Shown here in pieces: positions 18,960 to 54,125 of a stretch of 64,000 bases of DNA (the stretch's first letter is position 1; each line of letters begins with the position of its first letter). This DNA is from Pogonophryne albipinna (taxonomy: Eukaryota > Chordata > Actinopteri > Perciformes > Artedidraconidae). The stretch lies in assembly GCA_028583405.1 (NCBI GenBank), contig CM053252.1, positions 40,755,197-40,819,196 on the forward strand. The letters run 5' to 3'. The position numbers and the translations under genes are program-made. Below the pieces are notes generated by a model. It made no database searches and was not told where the DNA came from. It saw only the letters and a list, made by a program, of their open reading frames with translations.

Positions 18960-19207
18960 TGAATATCTTTTTTTTTATTTTGATTTGATATACTTTATTA
19001 ATCCCTGTGGGGAAATTGTTTCTCTGCATTTGACCCATCCTAGTGTTAGGAGCAGTGTGCTGCCATTTTGAACGGCGCCCGGGGAGCAGTGTGGGGAACG
19101 GTGCCTTGCTCAGGGACACCTCGGTAGCACTTGGTCTTGCCGGGACTTGAACTGGTGACCTTCCAGTTGCCAAGCCAAGTCCCTATGGACTTCGCCACCA
19201 CCTCCCC
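18960..19207 (-). mobile_element. tRNA-derived SINE
   Basis: Read on the minus strand it starts with GGAGGTGGTGGCGAAGTCCA (A-box region), has a B-box-like GTTCAAGTCC (19142-19160), then GTGTCCCTGAGCAAGGCACC typical of fish SINEs. It ends in a LINE-like tail with GGGATTAATAAAG and an A-rich run. An internal pol III promoter plus A-rich tail defines a SINE. A short ATCTT is shared by both flanks, so the target duplication is weak. Confidence 0.75.
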
Positions 19208-21584
19208 AAATCTTGAAAGCAAGATACCCATGGTACACAACAGGGCTGCTGCATGCTACATTACATTTAGCTGAATCTCTGCTAAACTTACCACACTGTA
19301 AAAGAACCTCTTGACACACAGGTCACCAGTTCTTGGTTACCTGTACCATCTCTTACAATCAAGGAACATGCAACTGTTAATCACACAAAGCCTGGAGAGA
19401 TGAGTTTGTATAAAGCACTTTCAAACTGTTGCAAGCTAGTTTTGTCCCTATATAATAAATAAAGAGGTTCACAGTGTTTTCCCTTTGAGCATGAGTGGGA
19501 TCAGTCTGAGTGACAGTGGTTGCAGCTGCACTCTGATGCTCTGTTACACAGTCATTGCAGTGCCACTTCCTGCTGCAGTTGTTAACTGTGTGTGGCACAG
19601 GGGGCATTATCTTTCTGCCCCTAACTTTGTGTGTGTTTGTTTAAATGTATCTCCCCTCCCTCCCTGCTCAGTGTGTGTCCAGTCTTAGCTCTATATATAT
19701 AATTGTGTGAGTTGGTATCGGCGGTCTGGGGAGGGTCAGAGAGAGAGAGAGAGAGAGAGGACAGGGGGCTGAAGAGTGCTAAAGGGTGCTATTCTCCCCC
19801 AGGCTCAATGGGTGCTTTGTGCCAGTGGCCACAGTGGGCTGGGGGGAGGGAGGGGCAGGGCAGCAGCACCCGGTCATAATGTTTTAACACAACACACGAG
19901 AGAGGCAGGCAGGAGGTATAAGGTCAACTACTTGAAGACTCTTTCTGGAAAGTTGTCTTCAATATTTATGTGGCAAAATACTGAGAAGTAGAAGATATGT
20001 GGCGAGATGTGAGTCAGTCCACAGAAAGACATTCTTCAAGTTTTTGGAAATGGAATCATCCGAGTAATTTGTCATGCATAACTGTCAGAAACCTCTTTAA
20101 CTGTCTCTCAAACACTGAGGGCTCCTGCTTCTCTCTGCTGTACATCAGATGACATGAAATGAAACAACTTAAACCTTTAAAGACATCCCCTTGGACTTGG
20201 AAGCTGTGATGGACATTTCAGAATCAGGTTTATTACCAAGTAGGTCCACACATATGAGGAATTTGCTTTGTTGGAAATGGTGCATACACATAGAAAGAGG
20301 AATACGTTTTAAAATGGCAGCAACATTGTTTTCTAACAACTATTTCAATGATTTATTGTTAGACAAAATATTAATATTACAAAAAACAATGAGGACATCA
20401 CATCCAGATGACATCAGCAGATGAATGAAACAAATAGTCATTAGTTGCAGCCCTAGTGAATCTGAAGTGAAGGAAACATGCTGCTAATCAAAATAATGAT
20501 CTTATCAGTCCATCTTTATTGTCAGTCCAAAAGTCAAATGTATTTAAGATAAGATATCGACTGGCATTCGGGCTTACTTCTTTGATTGAAGCAGATGAGT
20601 TTTGTCTTGGTCATTCAGTCATTATCAAGTGTATTCTTCCTGCTAGGAAAAACGATCAACATTCCTTCTCTTACTCTTTCCTGCTTTCTTTGTCTTCATC
20701 CCTTCACCTTATGCATATTGTGTCTTAGAGCTCCATAACATTTTCATTGTTTTAATTGTAATTAAAACACAAATAATAATTGAATCTCACTCATGGTTTC
20801 CTGTTATCAGCTTGGAAGTTCTAAGAAGTCAAGTATTTTCATCTGATGGACGAGTCAGCCCTTTGCTTACTGAGCATTGTGAAGCTCTTTCATTAGTTAT
20901 GTAACACGTCAGAGAAAAGTCACTGTTTTGACACGTTGATTTATGACAAGCCATAAATGACTGAGTGGTGTGACAAAGCTCCCCGCAGCCTCGTGCCTAC
21001 ATCTGTGCCACTAACTCCTCACAATCAAATCATTCAGAACACCTTTGTGGAGAATGTTTGCTAACCAGGAGCTGGAAAACATGGACTCCATGCAGCTTTA
21101 GATGTGTCATATTTCAGTTTCTTTTTCCAGATGTTTGATTCAGTACGCCATCATGACAGATGTTCACTTTGATTCCTGTCGGGGTTTCATATCTTCAGGG
21201 GCATATATCTGTAAGGTTGGCAGTGTTTCTACATGGACATGCGGGACAGGCTGTGGTAGCTTTGTACGTGAGGAGGCTTTTCTTTAGTTTTTATTGTGGG
21301 AATGATGCTAATTCAGATTTATTTAAAGATACTTTATTTTTATGACTTATATTTAAAATTGTTCTTTGATAACTACAGTTCTGAACTATATGTATCGTGT
21401 TATAACATCTGTCTCCTCCCCATTTCTTCTGCCACTTCCTGTCTTATCAAAGCAACTCCCTGACCTTCCTGTTAATTGAATTCTCCTCTATTCTCGATTC
21501 AATGTAGTTTATTGTCATAAAAGCTAGAACAACACCGTCCCAGGCTGTGAATAATCCCCACGTTTCTCCTGTTTGTGTGTTCAG
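19208..21584. other. last part of intron 1, no gene recognised
   Basis: Contains a short (GA)n run (19739-19759) and retroposon-tail-like TTTATTGTC fragments near 20514 and 21510. The 3' end carries the normal acceptor TTCAG of actn4 exon 2. Confidence 0.5.
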
Positions 21585-45699
<24,115 letters not shown>

Positions 45700-47600
45700 A
45701 GGAGGGCTGCACAAACCATTGGGGGGAGGGAGGGGGGTGTAGAGAGTTACTCTGTGCGTAGAGAAGAGGCCAGAAAGTGAGCAATTGGAAGAATTTGATT
45801 GGTGGTTGTGAGGTGCCCCTGCGTGTGCCGTTTTAGAAAGGATCAGGAGTGTTTGAGAATGAGCGTGTTGATTGGACTGTAGTTAGGTGGGCCGGGGTCG
45901 AATGTTTTCCAAACGCATCCAGAGTAATCCATTTGTTGTAAAAGGTATTTGATGAACGGGCATATCCAGGGGCAGCTGGGGGACAGTTGCTCTGTAGTGC
46001 GGGTCCTTAGCTTCACCCTCTCTGCCTTTGTGGAGCTAAACTGGGGAGGGGGGGCACAAGCTAATTTGATACTTATGCTATTTTTTGTTTATTTTATTAT
46101 AATTTCTTTCTTCTTGTCAGCTGAGGGGGGGGCAGGGTGGTGTGGGGTTTGATGTGGCGACTGGCGAGGTTTGTGTATTAGATCCTAGAGATATATGCTG
46201 CGGGGTCAGAAGGATGGGAGGGGGGGGGTGTTGACCAACCAGAGATAAAATGACTTATTTACCCATAATTTCCACGTGGCTGGATAAGGTCACCTGTCTA
46301 ACCTCAGCTCTTTTCCTCCTCCTGTCTTTGTTAATTTGGTGGGGCTGGTGATTGGTGCAGATTGGGGGGGGGCGGGGCCCAGCGCTGTACATACTTTTTT
46401 TTCCAGTGCGAATCATGTCATACACAGTTCGAGTTGTTGAGAATAATTGATGGCAGGCTTTCCAGTAGAGGGACATATATTAAAAATAAAAACGTTGACA
46501 TTTCAAAGCCAATGAGAGCGACACAGAGCAGTTTCACCAGTGGGTAGGTTTGAGCTTCCAGAAGTCTTTTTTTCTTCAGCTTTCTTTTTCTCTCTGCAAT
46601 GGAAATAATCGTGGAAATAGTTGGTAGCCATGAAGTGGAGCCTTATGTACCTAAAGGCCTTCCCCTGTATAAATCCCATGACAAGCATCACCATAATTAT
46701 CAACAAATATTTGCTTCTGTGAAACTATTCTCCTCCTGGGGTGGGCTATAGGTGCTTATTTAAATAAAAACAATTATACATTTATATGATAGGTAAGATT
46801 GTAGTGGTCAAAGTTAGTCCAGTTTTATATACAAGAAATAATGCAGAATTATATACACGTCATTTCATTGAGACATTGACTTCGTAGATTTTTAAGAGCT
46901 ACCATAGTAATGCGCTGTGGAGCTCCCCCCTTAGACTTTTGGAAAAATGGTGGAAGAAATCAAATAAATGTGCCTAATGGTGGCTCGAGCCCTGTCCCTC
47001 GCTCTTACTCTCTCCTAAAGTCAGTCTCCCACTTCTTCCTGTTCTCTCCCCCATCCCTACACCCCTCATCTGTCCCTGAAGAAAGGGGAAATAAAATATA
47101 CCGCAAAGAAGGGGGAGGGAAAAGATCGGGGAGGGGTCTTTATGTAAACATTCCATTATGTGCAAGTAAAAAAATACTACAAAAGGAAATTATGTAAAAA
47201 AGAAAACTATGCAATCATAATGTGTTCAATATCTGAGCTCTGGGTGTTGTGGGCATCAATCAGGCCCTTTCTGGGAAAGCTCTGTCTAAATTCCAGGATA
47301 ACTGAGTCCTCTAGTGTTTGTTGGCTGTTACGGGGGAGAGGAGGGGGAGACTCAGGGAGGGACAGACGGGGAAGGAACTGAGAAGAAAAGACTTGGACCA
47401 AAAGCTTGTTTCTCTTCTTTCTTTCGCTTTTTTTCCCTGTGATGTTGGAGAGAAATGAACTCTGGAATTGTGATTTTCCTTTTTTTGTACTCTTTAATAT
47501 CAAACCTTATCTGCTGTACTGGAAACTGCAACGCCTTCTGTCTGTAATGATAAGTGAGTTTCACAAAGCACACATAAAAGTTTCCTTACAAAATACCTCT
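45700..47600 (+). other. actn4: probable actn4 3' untranslated region
   Basis: No reading frame resembling a protein continues after the stop. The stretch has T- and G-rich runs and several AATAAA motifs (46485, 46763, 47090), any of which could end the mRNA. The last part, up to the transposon terminus at 47661, is unique-looking. The 3' end is not fixed by sequence alone. Confidence 0.5.
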
Positions 47601-47660
47601 GCTCGTCCTGGAGTCTTATTTCTTGTTTGTCTGCCTGCCTGTCTGTGGATACAACTTCAT

Positions 47661-48977
47661 GGGCCTCATTTATAACGCCGTGCGTAGGATTCACGTGGGA
47701 AGGTTGCTTACGTAGTAGAAATCAGAAAAATAGGTACAGAAATGTTCCGATTCACCAAACATTGCGTACCGGCGAGGAAAGTGCGTACAGCACTTCCTAC
47801 GCCGGTTTCCCTTTATAAATCACAACTGACTCGAAATGCGGAGCAGCTTTTGCGGGCTTCACGTAACGCCCATATTTGCCTATAAATAGTCAAAGAAACG
47901 CCCATTCATTCATTTTGACTGACTTTATGAAGAAGATCGCAGGAAATGAGGACAGAACAGCTAAAAAAGACGTCTCACACCGTGTCAGATTTTGGTTATT
48001 TTGGGGAGGTGGAGATAAATCATAATGTTTGGTGGATGCAGTTTGAACCAGAGTAGCAGCATGGAGGTCGGATCGTCACCAACATAAATAAACAAGTGGT
48101 CCGAAAAAGGTTCATGACAAAAAAAATACACATAGCCTTCCTCAGGCAGTGTGTTTGTACCGGGGACAGGTGACACCTCCTTGATGAGGAACTGTAAGAA
48201 ATGAACGGGGAATCCCTCCGGAGTAGAGTCATGACGACTGGGTCTGAATTATGTTTTCGTATTTGGTGGTTTGTGTTCCAGCTGTCGATCAGCTGTGCGC
48301 AGCGTCTCCACTGCAGCCTGTGCATCTCAACCCCCCCCCCCCCCTCAGCAACTCTATATCCACCAGTTAAAGGAAATACAACTAATGTGTTGTGTTATAT
48401 TAGCTGTACAATTTACCACATATGGTGTTCTTAGTTTCCAGACCTCCTGTGTTTTACGAGCGACTTATCAAGTCTTAGCAAACGGCATAAAACATGTTTA
48501 AACATGGTAGTATATAAAGCCATGCTCGTACAACCTAGAAATGCAAAACCGCATCATTTATGAGAAAACATTTCATAACATTAACACAACATATTCGAGG
48601 TGGTTTTAAATAACATATCCGTATTTATTTATTTCTCCAAGTTATGTGTTTGTGTGCACTGAGGAGTCTCAAACAGGCGTTTGTTTAATCATTTTAAGAT
48701 CAGCTTTAATCAATGTTTGAAAAATGAATTCTTCATATATGATAAATGAGAGGTAACATTTTGTTTATGGTATTATTTCCACACATTTCTCTCCATTCTT
48801 CCTTCTGCAAACGGTGTCACAGTTTCTCGTCTCTCCCGTTTTTGTGCTTAGTGCGTACGCATGGGTTAGAGTTTGCGTGGAGGACCGCACGTTTTCCCGT
48901 CAAGTTAGTATTTTATAAATCGTAAAACTGGCGTACGCCATTTTTTTTTTGCGTATATCCCTTTATAAATGAGGCCC
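47661..48977. mobile_element. non-autonomous DNA transposon, Harbinger-like
   Basis: Inverted ends: GGGCCTCATTTATAA at the left and TTTATAAATGAGGCCC at the right, with subterminal GTGCGTA/GCGTACGC motifs on both sides. The 1.3-kb interior has no transposase. Superfamily assignment is from the look of the termini only; target duplication unclear (CAT versus CAG). Confidence 0.7.
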
Positions 48978-49526
48978 CAGATATGTTATTAAAAGTAAAA
49001 GCTGCAGAAACCAAACTAAATAATCCTATGAAAAGTTTGGTTTAAATTTCAAATTATTTTCAAATGTAAAAACTGCATACCTAATTCTAATGACGTCACA
49101 GTTTTAAGCTCATGAGAATGTAGCCTCTAAGATTTGTTGTGGATTTACATATTTAGTAGTGTTTGACCCTTTTTACATCGTATGTTAAAAGCAACCACAA
49201 AAACACATTTAGCCTCATTCCCATCACATAATCCTTTGTGAAAATATTTCAGCAGATAACCAAAACATTTGTGTCATGTCGTCGATTTTTTAAGCTTTGA
49301 GTTTAGTCTGGTTGCAGATGTACTTGAAATGTAACCAAAATGTTTCAAAGTTAATTTGAGTGTAATAAAAATAGGGCTGTAAAACAATCCCTGCGGTGGA
49401 CCTCTGTGAGGGCTTTAAGTCGGTGTAACGGAAGTGGGCAGTACCTGTGGAGGGAGGTCGGACCTGTAGTCCAGCAGAAAGTCCTCAAAAAAGGCTTTAG
49501 TTTTCGAGATACCCCTACCCGAGGTA
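48978..49526. other. no gene recognised
   Basis: AT-rich intergenic sequence, no coding or repeat signature that I can name. Confidence 0.45.
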
Positions 49527-50073
49527 GAACAAATGACAACAATGATTTTTCTTATCTTTAGGGTCTCCCATTAATGAAATTGATTGTTGTCAAATTTTAT
49601 TTTGGGGGAAAAAATGTTTTTTGGGTTGTTCTTTAGAACTACCCCAATCCCTGAAAAAGAGCCAAATTAGACCTGGCCGAATATGGGAAAGGTGACAAAA
49701 AAGCCCATAACTTGAGAATGACCACTCTTTTCCTCTTCAGATTTGCTGAGGTATGAACCAGGTGACTGTCCTACATCACCAACCTCTCACAGAATTATTT
49801 GATGAATTGTATACTGTACTTTAAATTAAGGTTCCAGTTTCAATAAAACCTGTACTATTTACACCTATGTTTTAGAGGCTTGCCATTTAGAACTAAAACA
49901 CTTTATTGTATTGGGTTACTCTTATTCTGACTATTTGGCTCTTTTTCAGGGATTGGGGTAGTTCTAAAGAACAACCCAAAAAACATTTTTTCCCCCAAAA
50001 TAACATTTGACAACAATCAATTTAATTAATGAGAGACCCTAAAGATAAGAAAAATCATTGTTGTCATTTGTTC
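49527..50073. repeat. long hairpin: 141-bp inverted repeat
   Basis: Arms 49527-49667 and 49933-50073 are reverse complements with three mismatches in 141 bp, around a 265-bp loop. The loop has no coding frame. A transcript across it would form a long double-stranded stem. It could be a foldback-type element. Confidence 0.9.
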
Positions 50074-50568
50074 AAGATTTATTTTTAAATATTGAAGTTA
50101 AAAGCATCAATCTGGTGCACTTTGAGAGCAAAATGAAGAGATCTATGGATACCTCTCTCAACACCCATCTAAACAGAACTGTTAACAGATTTACTTTTTC
50201 TTTATGGATATTTTACAAATCACCCTTTTAAACTTTATTCTTTTGTTACTGTCATATAGTATTTCATACCTGTTTTTCATTTATTCTCTTATTTTTGTAT
50301 AACTATAATGATCATATAAACGTGTGCCTCAGAAATAATTGTTTACATTAATGGTGACCAAAACATTTGAGACCCACTGAGATAACACTGAGAGAGTCCT
50401 TTAGCTCACTGAGTCTCTCAGTCTGACAGGAGAGGGCTCTCCTCCACTTTGTTGTTGAAAAAACTCCTTATATCTGTTAGCGTAGCTCGCTAGCACCAGA
50501 AGCTAACAACAACGATCTCCAGTACCGGTGCGCGCTCTCTCTCGCTCGCGCACACAAAATGGCTCGTT

Positions 50569-50570
<2 letters not shown>

Positions 50571-50633
<63 letters not shown>
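50571..50633. repeat. (AC)n microsatellite
   Basis: 63 bp of AC at the outer edge of the 126-bp inverted repeat; the matching (GT)n is at 57262-57470. Confidence 0.97.
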
Positions 50634-50636
<3 letters not shown>

Positions 50637-50759
50637 ATTTCCAGTTACTTTACATTCAGTATAAAATCACAGACACACATATACATAGGCTACATCTGAT
50701 TACAAAGTCTCATCTGTACAGGACGGTAAAATAATAACAGGCACACATAAATAAATCTA
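50634..50759. repeat. 126-bp inverted repeat, left copy
   Basis: By eye an exact reverse complement of 57136-57261, including the adjoining CA/TG microsatellite. The left copy lies just outside the TTAA of the piggyBac-like end, the right copy inside an intron of the element's gene. Confidence 0.93.
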
Positions 50760-50762
50760 GCT

Positions 50763-50800
50763 TTAACCCTCTGGAGTCGGTGGACGCGCCGGCGCGTCCA
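50763..50800 (+). mobile_element. piggyBac-like left terminus with TTAA target
   Basis: TTAA (50763-50766) followed by CCCTCTGGAGTCGG and the perfect 18-bp palindrome GGACGCGCCGGCGCGTCC. TTAA plus a CCC-starting terminus is the mark of piggyBac elements. No matching right end was found in the window. Confidence 0.5.
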
Positions 50801-51190
50801 GGTGCGCATAATGTTACGTAATTAATCATATATTTTCGATTATAAGGAGTAGAAATATGATTCAGATATCCGCGGAATCGCTGGAAGGGTAGCTTTCCAG
50901 CGGTATCTCCTGTGAGACTGTAACTAGGGCACAGCAGCCAATATGGCCGCTCAAAGCAGCTTGACTTTACACTGTGTGGGATTGGTGGATTCGTGTGTCC
51001 GTCAAGGAAATCTCGGCCGGCAGCCATCATGGTCATCATGACCAATGGACATCGAAAAATCACTAAGGACCTACCCACCAAGTAAAAGAAACATAAACCA
51101 CGTGTCTCCCATCAGTTTACGTCTGTGAGGAGAGAGAGAGAGACAGAGAAAATGGCTAAAAAAACGTTACAGTTGCCGACTTCGCTAGAG

Positions 51191-51380
51191 TTCTCATTCA
51201 TAACACTTCGTTCGATGTCTCACTATGGGATGCGCCTCAACGCGTATGCAAACAGAAGCATCAATCTCATTACGCCAATCCTGATTGGCTGGTGATCTTG
51301 ACGTCAACGTCAGGGAATCCACCCACCCTTTAAGTAGCTTGCGCTACGACGCAGCGTCATTCAAACACCTCTTCTCGCTT
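51191..51380 (+). repeat. DIRS left inverted terminal repeat
   Basis: Matches the reverse complement of 56536-56754 with few differences, from CACTATGGGATGCGCCTCAA to CACCTCTTCTCGCTT. The outermost 20-30 bp differ between ends, as expected for DIRS termini. Confidence 0.8.
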
Positions 51381-51842
51381 CAGAGCACATCTCGATTTAT
51401 CAGTAACCGGGCTAGCTTAACGGTCCACAGACTGAACCCAAAGCTAACATTCGGTCGACGGGCGCTTGCCGGTTACTTTTTTGCTTTGCAAGAAGACTGA
51501 GCAATATTAACACACCAGTTAATATTGTAATCTGCCTCGCCGTTCTTTCTGTCGAAATAACGGTAAGGTTTGATTTTTTCTTCAAGCTAGTAACATACCT
51601 GTTCCTAGTTTGTTCTTCCCTCCACACCTACACCACGGTAAAGAGGACGTTCTCTTTTCTCTCTCACACCAGAGGAGACAGAGATAAAAAAAGGTATTAA
51701 CACACCAGTTAATATTCTTTAAAGAATAAAATCTACACCGTCGCCTTTTTTCCTTTCGGACTAACGGCAAGGTTGGATTTTTTCTAAGTAACGTACCTGT
51801 TACTAACGTGTCCACTCCACGCCGACATCCCGGCGATCGAAG

Positions 51843-53890
51843 ATGGACCCTTCTCTCCCTCACACCAGAGGAGTCAGGGACTCGGAGGCTCGGCTATGCG
51901 GCTGCGGGTTTAAGATTTCAGGCACAGACTCACACCAGGTCTGCTCGTCCTGCCTCAGAACTTGCCCCAAGCAGCGAGGACGAAGAGGCAGCTCCTTCCA
52001 GTCTTTCCGGAGATGCTGGACGAGATGTCGGTCTCGTGGAGAGACCGTCCCTTTAGCAACAAGGCCCCAATCCAGAGTGCCTCCTCCCTGGACTGTGGCG
52101 GTATGGAGAAGCTCGGCCTGCTCCGCATGCCACCCATGGAACCGCTGGTGGCAGCCCACCTCCAACCGAGGCTGGCTTCGACACCAAGCAGGAACCCCAT
52201 GCTACCGGCAAAGGCAGACCGGTTCCAGTCAGCGATGACCGAACGGGCCTATAAAGCCGCAGCTTTGTCCGCCAGGGCACTCAACGTCTCCTCGCTGCTG
52301 ACCGCCTACCAGGCGGAGCTTTGCGAAGACATGTCGAGCAGACCTGAGCCTGCCGTGTGGGACGAGATCACAGCGATCACGGACATTTGCCTCCGTGTGC
52401 AGCGCTGTGCAGTCCAAGCCACGGGCAAAGCGCTGGGAATGATGGTGGTACAGGAGAGAGCCAGGTGGCTCAACCTGACCAACCTTCCAGACCGGGAAAA
52501 AGAGGATGTTCTGGACATGCCTATTGTTCCCGAGGGCATATTTGGCTCCGCTCTAGCTTCAATGCAGCTGAGGTGCGAGTCAAAAAGGAAGGGAGACGAG
52601 GCTCTCCAGCTCTGTCTCCCCCGAAGGGTCCAGCCGCCACCTCCAATGGTCCCGCGGCAGGCCTTCACCCAAGCTGTCTCACGTCCTGCCCGGTTCAAAA
52701 TACCGAAGCAGCAGAGACCGCAGCCCGTCCCGGGTCCCCAGCCCGGGCACGAGGGAGCTGGCCAAGAAAATCTCCGGTCCCGGCAGCTGCCGCTCAGGCG
52801 CAGCCGACCCAGGTTTTCAGCCACCAGGCGAGGAGGAAGAAGAAGCGGGCGGCCTGACAGCCTCCTCTCCTCGATGAAGGAGCTGGAAGTTCCCGGTTCC
52901 CCAGCTCCAGAGCACGTTCCACTGTTGGATGCGCATGTGTTTTCGGGGTGCCACCATGCCCCTATCTTCCCGCCGCCTCGAGTGATGCCAGAACGTCATC
53001 CTCAAGTTCGCGCCATCAGGGAAATGGACTTAACATCAAAGACAGCAAGTTCCGCTGCCTGTTTAAGTCACACAAACACATGTCATCATTGTTGTTTCAA
53101 AATAAATCATTTTCCACTGTCGTTTCCAGGCTTGAAGCCAAGGGCGCAGTCAATAAAAATGAAAAGAAAAACAATAAAAACAATAAACAGTCTGTCGTCT
53201 GCCCCTCTTTTGAGAGCGGCTACGGCCTCTCTCAAAAGGCGGACAATAGACGGGATTGTGAAGGCACCACCGCCACGGGCATGCGCAGTGTCGGCCGGGG
53301 TTGTCAACCTGGGGTACCACCGTGTTCAGACACTAGAGGGCCCCATAACACAACAAATAGAGACACTGAGGGCAGACGACAGAGCTGTGACATCTCCGCT
53401 CGCTTTGAGAAGCAAAAAGTGGAGGATGCTCACAGATTCTGCTTGGGTTTTCAAGACAGTAACACGGGGCTACAGGCTCCAATTCGCTGTCACCCCACCT
53501 CACTTCTCGGGCATTCTGTATTCACAGGCCCGGGGAGAGTCGGCCCATATTCTAGAGCAAGAGATTTTCTCGCTACTAGAAAAGAAGGCTATATCAATAA
53601 TACCCGCCGAACAGAGTCAGAGCGGCTTTTATTCCAAGTATTTCCTCGTTCCCAAACGGGGAGGGAACGGAATTCGGCCTATAGGCCTACTAGATTTGAG
53701 AGCTCTGAACAAATATCTCAAAAGATACAAATTCAGAATGCTCACTCACACATTTCTGTTGCGTCTCGTGCGCCAAAACAACCTGAAAGATGCGTATTTC
53801 CACATCCCAGTATATTACCCACACAGGAAATATCTGAGGTTCGCCTTTCAGGGTGTCTGTTACGAGTACAGAGTCATTTCATTTCAAACC
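51843..53890 (+). pseudogene. DIRS gag-like protein and N-terminal reverse transcriptase
   Basis: From the ATG at 51843 the first 40 codons contain a cysteine-rich motif (CGCGFK, then HQVCSSCLRTC) typical of DIRS ORF1. The frame then shifts near 51960 and continues, open, to 53899. The middle carries the ORF1-like basic and proline-rich region. From about 53450 it is reverse transcriptase: GYRLQFAVTPPHFSGI, GFYSKYFLVPKRGGNGIRPI and the catalytic motif A block LKDAYFHIPV. The open frame runs into inserted LINE sequence at about 53885. The apparent N-terminus at 51962 is a TTG codon, not a real start. Confidence 0.8.
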
Positions 53891-54125
53891 TTTATTTAGA
53901 CAGATAGGTCTCTTGAGATCATGGATCTCTTTTACAAGGGAGACCTGCATCAATTTAGTTCCACATGAAACATAAAAACAACATAAAAACAACAATAGAG
54001 GACATCATATTTACATATTCACCAACACTTACAAACACCCATAGTGTCAGAAAGCATCTCGTGCAGACGTGCCTTAAAAACATTCAGAGAAATAAAATTG
54101 CTCAATTTCAATTTGGACTGTAGGT
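53885..54125 (-). mobile_element. 5'-truncated LINE 3' end inserted in the DIRS reverse transcriptase
   Basis: Read on the minus strand: a short frame (SLNVFKARLHEML) resembling the last residues of a LINE reverse-transcriptase protein, a 3' untranslated region with CTCCCTTGTAAAAGAGATC, and the end AAATAAAGGTTTG. This matches common fish L2/Rex-type tails. It splits the RT between its motif A and the following LPFGLSLSPRV block. Confidence 0.7.

Noticed and set aside
47207..47694. Short frames in the 3' region of actn4
   Set aside because: Low-complexity, charged or hydrophobic composition with no domain; consistent with 3' untranslated sequence.
52948..53907. 319-codon frame overlapping the DIRS reverse transcriptase
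   Set aside because: It is in a different frame from the conserved RT motifs and is a shadow.
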